Shown: positions 25,872-33,264 of the stretch, piece after piece
Layout: each line of letters starts with the position of its first letter
How positions within the stretch are numbered: position 1 is the first letter of the stretch
NCBI RefSeq assembly: GCF_029581275.1
Contig: NZ_CP120742.1
Location: forward strand, 4,278,501-4,342,500
Source: Micromonospora sp. WMMD1155
GTDB taxonomy: Bacteria; Actinomycetota; Actinomycetes; Mycobacteriales; Micromonosporaceae
Reading direction: 5' to 3'
Length of the DNA stretch: 64,000 nucleotides
Position numbers and translations under genes: made by a program
Notes under the pieces: generated by a model
Seen by the model: only the letters and a program-made list of their open reading frames with translations
Databases searched by the model: none
Told to the model about the DNA's origin: nothing

Positions 25872-26270
25872 TCAGACCGCCGGTGAGTTGGGGCGATCCA
25901 CGTCGACGAACTCCACGTCGTCGACGGTGGAGTCGTCCCGGCTGCCGGCGGCCCGCGCGGCGGAACCGACGGCCCAGCCGACCGCCGCGCCGACCAGGGC
26001 CGCGCCGATCAGCAGGGTCCAGGGCAGAGCCGGCTGGCGACCGGCCAGCGCGTCGAAGGCCAGCGAAGCACGGCGGCGTGCCTCCTCGGCGGCGGAGCCG
26101 ACCAGGTCACCGGCGCCATCGGCCAGGTCACCGCTGTTGCGACGGGCCGACCGCGCGGTGTCCCGCACACTGTCTCCGGCGGAGCTGACGGCGGAGACCA
26201 GGTGCTCCCACGCCTGGTCCGCGATCCGCTCCGGCTTGCTGCGGCGATCCAGCAGGTTGGTTCCGAACAT
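25872..26270 (-). CDS. Small membrane-anchored protein, YtxH-like layout
   Basis: A 132-residue protein that I do not place in a named family. The first 80 residues are a charged amphipathic helix (RIADQAWEHLVSAVSSAGDSVRDTARSA pattern), then one membrane segment (about 84-107, rich in Gly and Ala) and a short acidic tail (DDSTVDDVEFVDVD). This layout is seen in stress-induced YtxH-like and DUF-type proteins of actinobacteria. GGAGG lies 8 bases before the ATG. Confidence 0.75.
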   Translation of the reverse strand: MFGTNLLDRRSKPERIADQAWEHLVSAVSSAGDSVRDTARSARRNSGDLADGAGDLVGSAAEEARRRASLAFDALAGRQPALPWTLLIGAALVGAAVGWAVGSAARAAGSRDDSTVDDVEFVDVDRPNSPAV

Positions 26271-26398
26271 CGTGGTTACCTCCTCGGGTGCCGTAGCCGC
26301 CGGCCACTTCGGACTTCGGCGTCTGTTCAGCGCGTCACGGTTCGCCTACCCCGCCAGTGCCCAGGGTCGCCCGCGCGCAAACCCGGCCGGGCGGTACC

Positions 26399-26539
26399 TC
26401 AACGCACCGCCACCGCCGTAGCGCCCCTGGCGAAGTCGTCGTCATCGTCGTCATCGTCGCCGCCTCCGCCGAAACCGCAGGCCAGCACCAGGGCGAGCAG
26501 CACGCCGACGCCAGCCAGCCCTGCAAGTCGCTTGATCAT
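26399..26539 (-). CDS. 46-residue lipoprotein-like peptide with an Asp8 run
   Basis: A short gene: MIKRLAGLAGVGVLL, more hydrophobic residues and VLAC (Cys21) as a lipobox-like site, then GFGGGG, eight consecutive Asp and a tail FARGATAVAVR. An AGAGGA site lies about 6 bases before the ATG. If processed, the mature peptide would be about 26 residues, lipid-anchored outside the membrane with a highly acidic patch, suited to binding cations. The -2 residue of the lipobox (Leu) is not ideal, so a membrane-inserted peptide is the alternative. No family is recognised. Confidence 0.6.
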   Translation of the reverse strand: MIKRLAGLAGVGVLLALVLACGFGGGGDDDDDDDDFARGATAVAVR

Positions 26540-26926
26540 TGAAGGTCCTCTCCGTCACGGTGGGTGTCCCGGCCCGATGCTAGGACGGGTCGGCAACCAC
26601 GGGCACCGATCCGGCCGGGGGTCGTGGACGACACGCCGGTGGCACGCGGGATGGGCGTACGTCGTGGGGCGGTTGTCGGGCGCGCCGGGTCCGGACGGCT
26701 ACCCTGGTCCGGCGACGCGTCGGTCACGACTGATCGACGAGCCGCAGATAACGAAAAGTGTTGAGTAATCAGATACTGAAAAGTACGGATATGGGCCGCT
26801 TTGTTGGCTCGGATCCGCGAATTGCTCATCCCGAGGGGTGGCGACCGAGGCCGTTGGAGGAATACTCTCGGTCGCGGCCCGCGTACTGATGAGGCGCCCG
26901 GGGGACGGGCGGGTGGAGGTGCTCGC
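26540..26926. other. 387-base gap with an AT-rich regulatory island
   Basis: No gene is supported. Between 26747 and 26800 lies an AT-rich island, unusual for this genome, with two direct repeats (GATAACGAAAAGTG at 26747-26760 and GATACTGAAAAGTA at 26772-26785, starts 25 bases apart) and a TTGAGT hexamer at 26761 that may be a -35 element. It probably holds the promoter of the STAS gene. Confidence 0.5.
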
Positions 26927-27289
26927 GTGAGCCTGTCGATCGTGAAGTCGGTTCTGTCCGGTGGTGTCGTGGAGATCGCCCCGCGGGGCGAGATCGACGT
27001 CGACACAGCGTACGAGGTGCGCGAAGCGATCGCGGAGGTGCTGGCCAAGGGTCGGCCCCTGCGCATCGAGCTCAACATGAGGCTGGTCACCTTCATCGAC
27101 TCCGTCGGCATCAGCGCCATGGTCGCCGGCTTCCAGACGGCCGAGGTCAGCGACGTCAAGCTGGTGGTGACCGAACCGAGCCGGTTCGTGCACCGGCAGC
27201 TCTGGGTGACCGGTCTGCTCGGCCTGTTCGGCGCTCCGGAGCCCTACTTCGCCGGGGCCGCCACCCCCGAGGTGCTGCCGGGCGCCTGA
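26927..27289 (+). CDS. STAS-domain anti-sigma factor antagonist
   Basis: A 120-residue single STAS domain of the SpoIIAA/RsbV type. The phosphorylatable Ser is in FIDSVGISAMV, preceded by the VEIAPRGEIDVDTAYEVREAI strand-helix. Such proteins release a sigma factor from its anti-sigma kinase when unphosphorylated. No partner anti-sigma kinase gene is in this window. GTG 26927 has GGAGG 7 bases upstream; the long upstream frame is not conserved-looking. Confidence 0.85.
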   Translation: MSLSIVKSVLSGGVVEIAPRGEIDVDTAYEVREAIAEVLAKGRPLRIELNMRLVTFIDSVGISAMVAGFQTAEVSDVKLVVTEPSRFVHRQLWVTGLLGLFGAPEPYFAGAATPEVLPGA

Positions 27290-27299
27290 CGCCCCCGCG

Positions 27300-28127
27300 T
27301 CAGGTCTGCTCGTCCAGCCCGGTCAGGTCCACGTCGGCCGCTTCGGTGACCGCCCGGATGGCCGTCACCGACGCGTACCCGGCGGCCAGCAACGCCACGT
27401 CGGTGCCGGGCTGTGCGGCCTGCCCCGGCTCCTCCAACGAGGTACGCACGTAGCCGTGCCCGGATTCGGCCACCGTCATCTGCACCTGGCCGAAGCTGGC
27501 CAGCGCACCTCGACGCACCCCGCGCAACTCCCCGTGCGGCAGGTCCGGTGCGTTCACGTTCAGCACGCTCTCCAACGGCGCTGAGGTCAACCGGGGGAGC
27601 AGATCCAGGGCGACCCGTGCGGCGGTGCTCCAGTGCCGTTCGGCGTCGCGTACCCGGGCGGCGGCGTCCACCGCGGCACCGCCGCTCGCCGCCGTCGCCT
27701 CACCCGCGGAGAGCACGTCGAGGGAGACCGCCATGGCGCGACACCCGTTCGTGGCGGCGGTGAACGCGGCCCCCACCGTTCCCGAGTGCAGCACCGCCCG
27801 GCCGGCGTTGGCGCCCCTGTTGATTCCGGAGAGCACCACCGACGGGGGCGGACCGAACGCGCCGTGCAGGGCGATCAGCGTGATGAACCCGGGGGAGCCG
27901 CCGACTCCGTACGCGGGCACTCCCGCCAGGTCCGGTAGCGGATGATCGTTCACGACGACCCTCCCGTCCCGTTCCATCGCGCTCATCGCGGCGCTGGTGC
28001 CGCTCGCCTCCTCCAAGGGCGCGGCGACCACCACGTCCAGGCCCCGCTGCACGGCCGCCCAGGCGAGTGCCTGGATGCCGGGTGCTGCTATCCCGTCGTC
28101 GTTGGTGATCAGGACCCGCAGGGTCAT
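27300..28127 (-). CDS. surE: 5'/3'-nucleotidase SurE
   Basis: A 275-residue enzyme with the SurE metal site: ITNDDG (Asp10, Asp11) at the N-terminus, PLEEASGTSAAMS, and VVLSGINRGANAGR with its conserved Asn. The GTVGAAFTAA helix is also typical. It dephosphorylates nucleoside monophosphates in the cytoplasm and is often stress-related. Its ATG overlaps the end of the PfkB kinase gene by 4 bases, an operon in which a sugar/nucleoside kinase and a nucleotidase may act on the same metabolite pool. Confidence 0.92.
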   Translation of the reverse strand: MTLRVLITNDDGIAAPGIQALAWAAVQRGLDVVVAAPLEEASGTSAAMSAMERDGRVVVNDHPLPDLAGVPAYGVGGSPGFITLIALHGAFGPPPSVVLSGINRGANAGRAVLHSGTVGAAFTAATNGCRAMAVSLDVLSAGEATAASGGAAVDAAARVRDAERHWSTAARVALDLLPRLTSAPLESVLNVNAPDLPHGELRGVRRGALASFGQVQMTVAESGHGYVRTSLEEPGQAAQPGTDVALLAAGYASVTAIRAVTEAADVDLTGLDEQT

Positions 28128-29119
28128 CGGTCGACCACCCGGTCGGCCAGCTCCTCGGGGGTGGTCCGCTCCTGTGGCCGGCTGTCCGCCGGTACCAGCC
28201 GGACCCGGTCCACGAGTCCGGTGATCGAGTCCAGCCGTCCGGTGCCCAGGCCGTGCCGGGTCACGTTCAACGCGCCGGCTGCGGCGCCGGTCCGGATGGC
28301 GGTCCGGATGTCCCCGCCGCCGGCCACGACGGCGGCGACCCCGGCGGTCATCGAGTCGCCCGCGCCGCGCGGATCGGCCGCCTCCAGCCGGGGCATCTCG
28401 ACCTCGAACAACTCCCCGTCGATGAGCGCGAGCGCCGGCTGGTCGGCCCGGCTCACCACCACCGTCTCGGCACCGGCCGCGTGCAGCTCGTACATCGCCC
28501 GGGTCAACTCCACGCTGTCGTCGGTGCGGGCGCGGCCGTCGCGGATCAGCTCCTCGTGGCTCACCTTGAGGAAGAACACCCCGCTCTCCAGCACCGCGGA
28601 GAGATGATCGCCGGAGAGGTCGACCACCACCCGGCCGCCGTTGGCGCCGAGGTCCGCCGCGAACCGCCGGTACAGGTCGGCGGGGACGAGCCACGGCTCG
28701 TTCGGCCCGCTGAGGATGCTCACGGCCGCCGCCAAGCCCTCCCCGAGGGCCAGGTTGTACAGCTCGTCGAGTTCGTGTCGGCTCAACGGCTGCCCCGGCA
28801 CGTCCGCGATCTCCTCCCGGGACCCGCCCCGGCGGTCGTGCACGTACCCGCCGCTGCCGGAGTCACGGACCACCATCTTGAGGTCGACGCCCTCGCTGAC
28901 CAGCAGCGGCTCCAGCACCTGCCCGATCTCGCCGCCGAGGGCGGCGCAGAGCACCACGTCGACGCCGAGCGACATCACCATCCGGGCCTGCCAGACGCCC
29001 TGCCCGCCGGGGTGCAGGTGCAACTCCGGGTGGTCGTTGGGCTGGTCCACGGTCACCGTCAGCTGTGGCGTTGGCGCGAAGACCATCACGTGCCCGCTCA
29101 CCGGATCGTCGCCGTTCAT
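28124..29119 (-). CDS. PfkB-family carbohydrate kinase (1-phosphofructokinase-like)
   Basis: A roughly 330-residue kinase. LHPGGQGVWQARMVMSLG matches the N-terminal PfkB motif and AADPRGAGDSMTAGVAA the C-terminal motif with the catalytic Asp and anion hole. It resembles fructose-1-phosphate/tagatose-6-phosphate kinases. I chose ATG 29119, which has GAGGGTGG upstream; ATG 29152 is a possible longer start near an AT-rich TACTAT sequence. The exact sugar substrate is not clear. Confidence 0.85.
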   Translation of the reverse strand: MNGDDPVSGHVMVFAPTPQLTVTVDQPNDHPELHLHPGGQGVWQARMVMSLGVDVVLCAALGGEIGQVLEPLLVSEGVDLKMVVRDSGSGGYVHDRRGGSREEIADVPGQPLSRHELDELYNLALGEGLAAAVSILSGPNEPWLVPADLYRRFAADLGANGGRVVVDLSGDHLSAVLESGVFFLKVSHEELIRDGRARTDDSVELTRAMYELHAAGAETVVVSRADQPALALIDGELFEVEMPRLEAADPRGAGDSMTAGVAAVVAGGGDIRTAIRTGAAAGALNVTRHGLGTGRLDSITGLVDRVRLVPADSRPQERTTPEELADRVVDR

Positions 29120-29240
29120 GGTGTCCACCCTCAGCACGGTTGGGTTATTCATCACTAATGCGACAAATAGTAGCTTGCATCCCATCCTCCGACGCCCGCC
29201 CAGCGGGGCGTTGCCAGCCAGACATCGGTAGGGGACGATC

Positions 29241-29735
29241 GTGCGACAGTCGACGGCGGGAGACGGTGTGCTCAGCAGCGATACCTTCAGCTACACCGTT
29301 CAGGCCCGATGCTCGGTCGCCCACGCGGCCGCGCTGCTCAGCGACCTGACCCGGCAGGGTGAGCTGCACCCACTGATCGTCCGGGTCCGCCGACTGCCGC
29401 CCCGCCCCGGCGCGCAGGCCAGCTACACGATCAACGACCGGCTGGCGGCCGGCCCGCTGCGCTTCACCACCACCTACCACGCGGACGTACTGAGCAACGA
29501 GGACGACGAGATCGTCATGGTGGCCCGTCAGTGGCCGGCCACCACCGTCCACAACCACACCCGGCTACGCCCCGAGCCGGACGGCCTGGTCCGCGTCGAC
29601 GTCGAGATCACCCTGACCGCGCCGACACCGCTGTTCCGGTACGCGTTCCGCCAGGCCCGTGCCGCTCACCTCGCCCTGGCCACCCGCCTGGGCCCGGCCC
29701 TGGAACGCGCCAGCAACCCCCCACCCACCACCTGA
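29241..29735 (+). CDS. SRPBCC-family protein
   Basis: A 164-residue START/Bet v1-like protein: TFSYTVQARCSVAHAAALLSDLTRQGELHPLI at the start, a middle with RFTTTYHADV and a C-terminal helix FRQARAAHLALATRLGPAL. The fold binds hydrophobic ligands; the role is unknown. It starts with GTG and is divergent from the PfkB gene. A tandem 15-bp repeat begins right at the end of its stop codon. Confidence 0.8.
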   Translation: MRQSTAGDGVLSSDTFSYTVQARCSVAHAAALLSDLTRQGELHPLIVRVRRLPPRPGAQASYTINDRLAAGPLRFTTTYHADVLSNEDDEIVMVARQWPATTVHNHTRLRPEPDGLVRVDVEITLTAPTPLFRYAFRQARAAHLALATRLGPALERASNPPPTT

Positions 29736-29810
29736 CCCCGCGCGTGCGCGCCCCGCGCGTGCGCGCCCCGCGCCTGCGCGCCCCGCGCGTGCGCGCCCCG
29801 CGCGTGCGCG
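29736..29810. repeat. Five tandem copies of a 15-bp GC repeat
   Basis: The unit ccccgcgcgtgcgcg occurs five times head to tail, the third copy with one change, and a degenerate sixth (29811-29840) follows. It starts in the base after the SRPBCC stop codon. Such exact tandem arrays change copy number easily. Confidence 0.9.
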
Positions 29811-29846
29811 CCCCGCGCGCCGCGTCTCGCGTCTCGCGCCGCGCGC

Positions 29847-29926
29847 CAAGATCCGAGCAACATCCCGGATGTTGCTGCCTCCGGGGCGCAGGAGGCAGCA
29901 CTATCCCTGATGTTGCGGGGATCTTG
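29847..29926. terminator. Nested hairpin / cruciform after the SRPBCC gene
   Basis: An outer stem pairs caagatcc (29847-29854) with its complement at 29919-29926. Inside are two hairpins: gcaacatc at 29857-29864 with 29868-29875, and ctgcctcc at 29875-29882 with 29891-29898. A second complement of gcaacatc at 29909-29916 allows an alternative pairing. It may end transcription of the SRPBCC gene. Confidence 0.6.
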
Positions 29927-30291
29927 AGGTCGAAACACCCGGCGCGACCGCCCGGAGCGGATCGGCGAGCCCGCAGCCGTCAAGGCCACGCTCGATCATG
30001 GATGTAGTGGCCTGATGGTGCCCAGGAGACCCCTGCATCATGGTTGTAGCGCGATCATGGTCCCGTGGTCACGGTCGGGGTGCGGTCGCGGTCGGGGGGC
30101 GTGGCGGCGGTCGGGGGTGTGGGTTCGGTCAGGCGCGTGGTCGCGGTCGCGGTGTGGTCACCGCTGGGCTCCCCGGTGGGCGCGTCGGCGAGGATGTGCA
30201 GGCCGCAGGCGTGGGTCGCGGTCACGGCGAGGTCACCGCAGGGGCGTCGGGGCACGGCCACCCACGCGGCGTGGTCACCGCTGTGGCCTGG

Positions 30292-30807
30292 TCAGGGCGC
30301 CGTGGGCGTCGACCTGCGGGCGTTGCTCACGGTGGCTGGTCGGGCGGCCCGCTGCCGTCCCCACGGCTTGTAGGTGGAGAGCACCGTCGCGATGATCATG
30401 AGGCTGGTCGACACTGCTGGTGCGATCACCAGGTCGGCGCGGTCCCGCGCGGGCAGGGCGGCGCTCAACGCCCCGGCGTGGCGCAGGTTCGGGGTGAGCA
30501 GGAACAGCACCAGCCCGACCATCACCGTGGTGAGCACGAGCTTGACCAGCACCCACCGGTAGCGCAGCAGGCCCCACGGTGTGAGCAGCGCGCTGGCGAC
30601 GCCGACCAGCCAGACCAGGATGCTCAGTGGCGCGAACAGGACCGTGCCGACCAGCGCGCCGACCGGGTAGAGCACCGCCGGGTCGCCGCCCCGTTGCACG
30701 GCGATGCCGAGGGTGAGCAGCACCAGGTCGGTGCCGAGCCAGCCCAGCGAGGTGACCAGGTGCAGGGTGAGCAGCCCCTTGCGGGCGGCCGGTGGGATCC
30801 GAGGCAT
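30292..30807 (-). CDS. Four-helix membrane protein, DUF2269-like
   Basis: A 171-residue membrane protein with four hydrophobic segments (about residues 10-32, 45-72, 82-102 and 128-147) and a basic, Ala/Arg-rich tail. The LHLVTSLGWLGTDLVLLTLG opening is typical of small integral membrane proteins of the DUF2269 type. Function is unknown. A CAACAT hexamer lies six bases before the ATG and there is no Shine-Dalgarno sequence, suggesting a leaderless message. Confidence 0.75.
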   Translation of the reverse strand: MPRIPPAARKGLLTLHLVTSLGWLGTDLVLLTLGIAVQRGGDPAVLYPVGALVGTVLFAPLSILVWLVGVASALLTPWGLLRYRWVLVKLVLTTVMVGLVLFLLTPNLRHAGALSAALPARDRADLVIAPAVSTSLMIIATVLSTYKPWGRQRAARPATVSNARRSTPTAP

Positions 30808-30926
30808 ACCGCGATGTTGCCCGTCGACCGCGGCCGGGTCGTCCGACGACCGGCGACATCGGGTGTACGCCCCGCGACGTAGCCGTGGCCGGTGCCCCCG
30901 GGCAGGTGGGCACCGGCCACGGGTGG

Positions 30927-31991
30927 TCAGTAGACGGACAGGTGTACGTGGTTGGTGTGGTCGCTGGACGGGTCGCCGCCCGCCCCGCTGTACGACTTCC
31001 ACCCGCTGCTGGGCAGCCAGATCTGCCGGTACCAGATCACGTAGAGCACGGCGAGCCGGTCGGCGTTGCGGATGAAGTACGCGGCCAGGTTGTTGCCGTA
31101 CGTCTTGTCGCCGCCGGTGGCGTCCCCGCCGAAGCCGCCCTTCTGCGCGGCGAAGTCGCAGGCTCGGCCCTTCGGGTGTTCGCCGGAGCCCCCGCTGCGG
31201 TGGCAGGAGACGTACCTGGTGAAGCCGGCTGCCTTGGCCTGGTTGAGGGCGTGCAGGGTGCGCGGGGTGATGCAGCCGCTGGCCGGCGTGGGGTCGTCGA
31301 CGCTGCACGACTCCTTCGGCCAGGAGCCGTCGGAGTTGCGGGGCGCGGCCTTCGCGTTGCTGGTGGAGGTGCCCCGGTTGGAGCCGGTGTCGGCGGTGGT
31401 CTGTGGCTTCGGGGCCGTGGCGACGGTCAGGGCCCGCTCGGCCTGCTCCTTGCGCTTGGCCATCACCGCGACCTGCTTGCGTTGTTCGGTGATCTCACCG
31501 TCCAGGGCGGCGCGGGTGCGGTTGGCCTGGTCCTTGGTGGTGAGGAGGTCGCGCAGCACCCGGTCCTCGTTGGCGGCCACCGCGTCCAGGGAGGCGGCCC
31601 GGTCCATGAAGCCTTCCGGGGTGTTGCTGTTGAGCAGCGCCGAGATCGTGCTGAGTCGTCCGGTGCGGTACGCGACGCCGGCGATCTCGCCGACCTTGCC
31701 GCTGCGCTGGTCGAGCTCGACCTCGATGGTCTTCAGTTGGGTGGTGAGCTGCTGCTGCCGCTGCACGGAGGTGTCCAGGGCGCGTTTCGCGTCCAGGTAG
31801 CCCTTGCTGGCGGCCTCCAGTTGGGCGCGGAGTGCCGGGGTGCCGCCCTCTTCGTCGGAGTCGGGTGCGGCGGCCCGCTGGCCGGTCGGGGGAGCGGCCG
31901 AGGCGGTGCCGGCCGGGAGCGCGACGCCGAGAGCGAGCATCGCGACGATCAGGGCCGCCAGTCGGGCGGCGGGTGGTCGTGCTGGTGCCAC
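30927..31991 (-). CDS. Secreted coiled-coil protein with M15-like peptidase domain
   Basis: A 354-residue exported protein: signal peptide (to about residue 33, ASA-A), a long coiled coil (about 50-190, RapA/RipA-type), a linker, and a C-terminal domain with SCHRSGGSGEHPKGRACDFA and NHVHLSVY. The His, Asp and HVH residues match the zinc ligands of M15 D-Ala-D-Ala carboxypeptidase-like domains. It probably trims or remodels peptidoglycan outside the cell. GTG start with an AAGGA site. The leader carries a c-di-AMP riboswitch, which fits control of wall hydrolases in actinobacteria. Confidence 0.85.
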   Translation of the reverse strand: MAPARPPAARLAALIVAMLALGVALPAGTASAAPPTGQRAAAPDSDEEGGTPALRAQLEAASKGYLDAKRALDTSVQRQQQLTTQLKTIEVELDQRSGKVGEIAGVAYRTGRLSTISALLNSNTPEGFMDRAASLDAVAANEDRVLRDLLTTKDQANRTRAALDGEITEQRKQVAVMAKRKEQAERALTVATAPKPQTTADTGSNRGTSTSNAKAAPRNSDGSWPKESCSVDDPTPASGCITPRTLHALNQAKAAGFTRYVSCHRSGGSGEHPKGRACDFAAQKGGFGGDATGGDKTYGNNLAAYFIRNADRLAVLYVIWYRQIWLPSSGWKSYSGAGGDPSSDHTNHVHLSVY

Positions 31992-31997
31992 TGCGCA

Positions 31998-32125
31998 GTC
32001 CTTCCGTCAGCCGCCGACCGGGTTAGCTGACGGGTTCGGGACGGAAGATCCCTACCGCTGACGCGGATGCACCCCAGGAACGTGGTTCCCCGGTTCGCCC
32101 GTGCGGGCGATTAGGCGACGACCAC
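31998..32125 (-). ncRNA. c-di-AMP riboswitch (ydaO-yuaA class) in the leader of the wall hydrolase
   Basis: Reading the minus strand, the leader shows the class landmarks in order: CTAATCGCC, a CGGGGAACC block, CTGGGGTGCAT, AGGGATCTTCC, CCCGAACCCGTCAGCTAAC and finally GGCTGACGGAAGGA. The last part pairs ccgtcagc with gctgacgg next to the AAGGA ribosome-binding site, which provides a simple switch. c-di-AMP riboswitches usually turn these genes off and are typically found upstream of resuscitation factors and NlpC/P60 or M15/M23 hydrolases in actinobacteria. The 5' boundary is approximate. Confidence 0.85.
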
Positions 32126-32240
32126 CACCGGCGCCGGGAGGCGCCGCCTGGTGGCGGCCGGGACAGAGCCTACCGGTACCGGTGGGGCCGCTGCAGCGAA
32201 TGTGACGGACGGTGCGTGCGTCATCACGGTGAATCGACCT

Positions 32241-33158
32241 TCACCACTCGATGGAGCCGCATTCTCCGGATGCCGCGCCCGGCTCGATCTGCAACGTGGC
32301 GTGCTCGATGCGGAAGTCGTCGTGCAGGGCGGTGCGCGCGGCGGTGAGCACCGCGCCGACCTCCGCGCCGGGCTCCATGGTCAGGTGGGCGGAGGCGACG
32401 TCCATGCCCGAGGTGAGCGTCCAGACGTGCAGGTCGTGCACCTCGACCACGCCGGGGACTGCGGCCAGCCGGTCGTGCACGGCGGTCACCTGGAGGTGTT
32501 CCGGTGCGGCCTGCACCAGGATGCGGATGGCCGCGCGGGCCAGCCGCCAGGTGCGCGGCAGGATGAACACGCCGATGGCGACGGCGACCAGCGGATCGGC
32601 CCACCACCAGTCGGTGACGGTGATGAGCACCGCCGCGCCGATCACGCCGACCGAGCCGAGCAGGTCGCCGAGCACCTCCAGGTAGGCGCCCTGGATGTTG
32701 ATGCTCTCCCGCGCGCCGGCGCGGAGCAGGCCGAACGCGGCGATGTTCGCCAGCAGGCCGAGCACCGCCACCACGAGCATCGGACCGGTGATGACCTCGT
32801 GCGGGTCGCCGAAGCGGCGGATCGCCTCGATCACCACGTAGACCGCGACGCCGGAGAGCAGGACGGCGTTGGCCAGCGCGGCGAGCACCTCGAGTCGGTA
32901 GAGCCCGAAGGTGCGCTGCGGGTCGCCGGTGGCCCGTCGGGTGGCGGTGATCGCGGCGAGCGCCATGCCGATGCCGAGCACGTCGGTGAACATGTGCCCG
33001 GCATCGGAGAGCAGGGCGAGTGAGCCGGTGTGCAGGGCGGTCACCGCCTCGACCACCATCAGGGTGGCGAGCAGCCCGAACGCCGCCCAGAGTCGCCCCC
33101 GGTGCTGGTGCGCGGCATTGGCGACGGACCCGTGGTGGTGGTCATGACCTGCGCCCAC
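32241..33158 (-). CDS. Cation diffusion facilitator (zinc/metal efflux)
   Basis: A 305-residue CDF transporter: His-rich N-terminus (GHDHHHG), six membrane segments, and metal site A residues in HTGSLALLSDAGHMFTDVLG (TM2) and LGDLLGSVGVI (TM5), then a cytoplasmic ferredoxin-like domain (about 215-295). It exports Zn2+ or similar divalent ions by proton antiport. GTG 33158 has GGAAGG 8 bases upstream and is preferred to GTG 33167. An AT-rich dyad lies 43 bases upstream. Confidence 0.92.
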   Translation of the reverse strand: MGAGHDHHHGSVANAAHQHRGRLWAAFGLLATLMVVEAVTALHTGSLALLSDAGHMFTDVLGIGMALAAITATRRATGDPQRTFGLYRLEVLAALANAVLLSGVAVYVVIEAIRRFGDPHEVITGPMLVVAVLGLLANIAAFGLLRAGARESINIQGAYLEVLGDLLGSVGVIGAAVLITVTDWWWADPLVAVAIGVFILPRTWRLARAAIRILVQAAPEHLQVTAVHDRLAAVPGVVEVHDLHVWTLTSGMDVASAHLTMEPGAEVGAVLTAARTALHDDFRIEHATLQIEPGAASGECGSIEW

Positions 33159-33200
33159 GTGAATCACCTTCCGCCGCGATCCGGGATCCGGTCCAATGTA

Positions 33201-33222
33201 TGTTCACATCGCAATGTGTGCA
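33201..33222. promoter_or_regulatory. AT-rich dyad upstream of the CDF transporter, possible metal-repressor operator
   Basis: tgttcacat (33201-33209) and atgtgtgca (33214-33222) form an imperfect inverted repeat (7 of 9) around a 4-base centre. It is in a locally AT-rich patch between the CDF gene start and the helicase stop. ArsR/SmtB-type or similar metal sensors bind such sites. Confidence 0.5.
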
Positions 33223-33264
33223 AGTGTCAGGGCGGCGGGCTCTCATCGGCCTCATCCGGGCAGG

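Larger units (their letters stand above)
29736..30291. other. 556-base repeat-rich gap
   Basis: The stretch holds the 15-bp array, the nested hairpin, a pair of direct repeats (ATCATGG followed by ATGTAG or TTGTAG, near 29996 and 30035) and then GC-rich imperfect repeats with gcggtgaccac units on the minus strand. No open frame looks like a real protein. Confidence 0.6.

Noticed and set aside
25635..25886. His-run encoding frame that looks like a tagged construct
   Set aside because: The CAC run is a genomic simple repeat with flanking native sequence and no start; not evidence of a vector or a real His-rich protein.
29736..29840. CRISPR-like array
   Set aside because: The 15-bp units are contiguous without spacers, so it is a plain tandem repeat; no Cas genes are near.
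30055..30261. 68-codon minus-strand frame in the repeat-rich gap
   Set aside because: It is made of repeated Thr/Pro/Asp-rich text built from the gcggtgaccac units, with no ribosome-binding site or conserved start.
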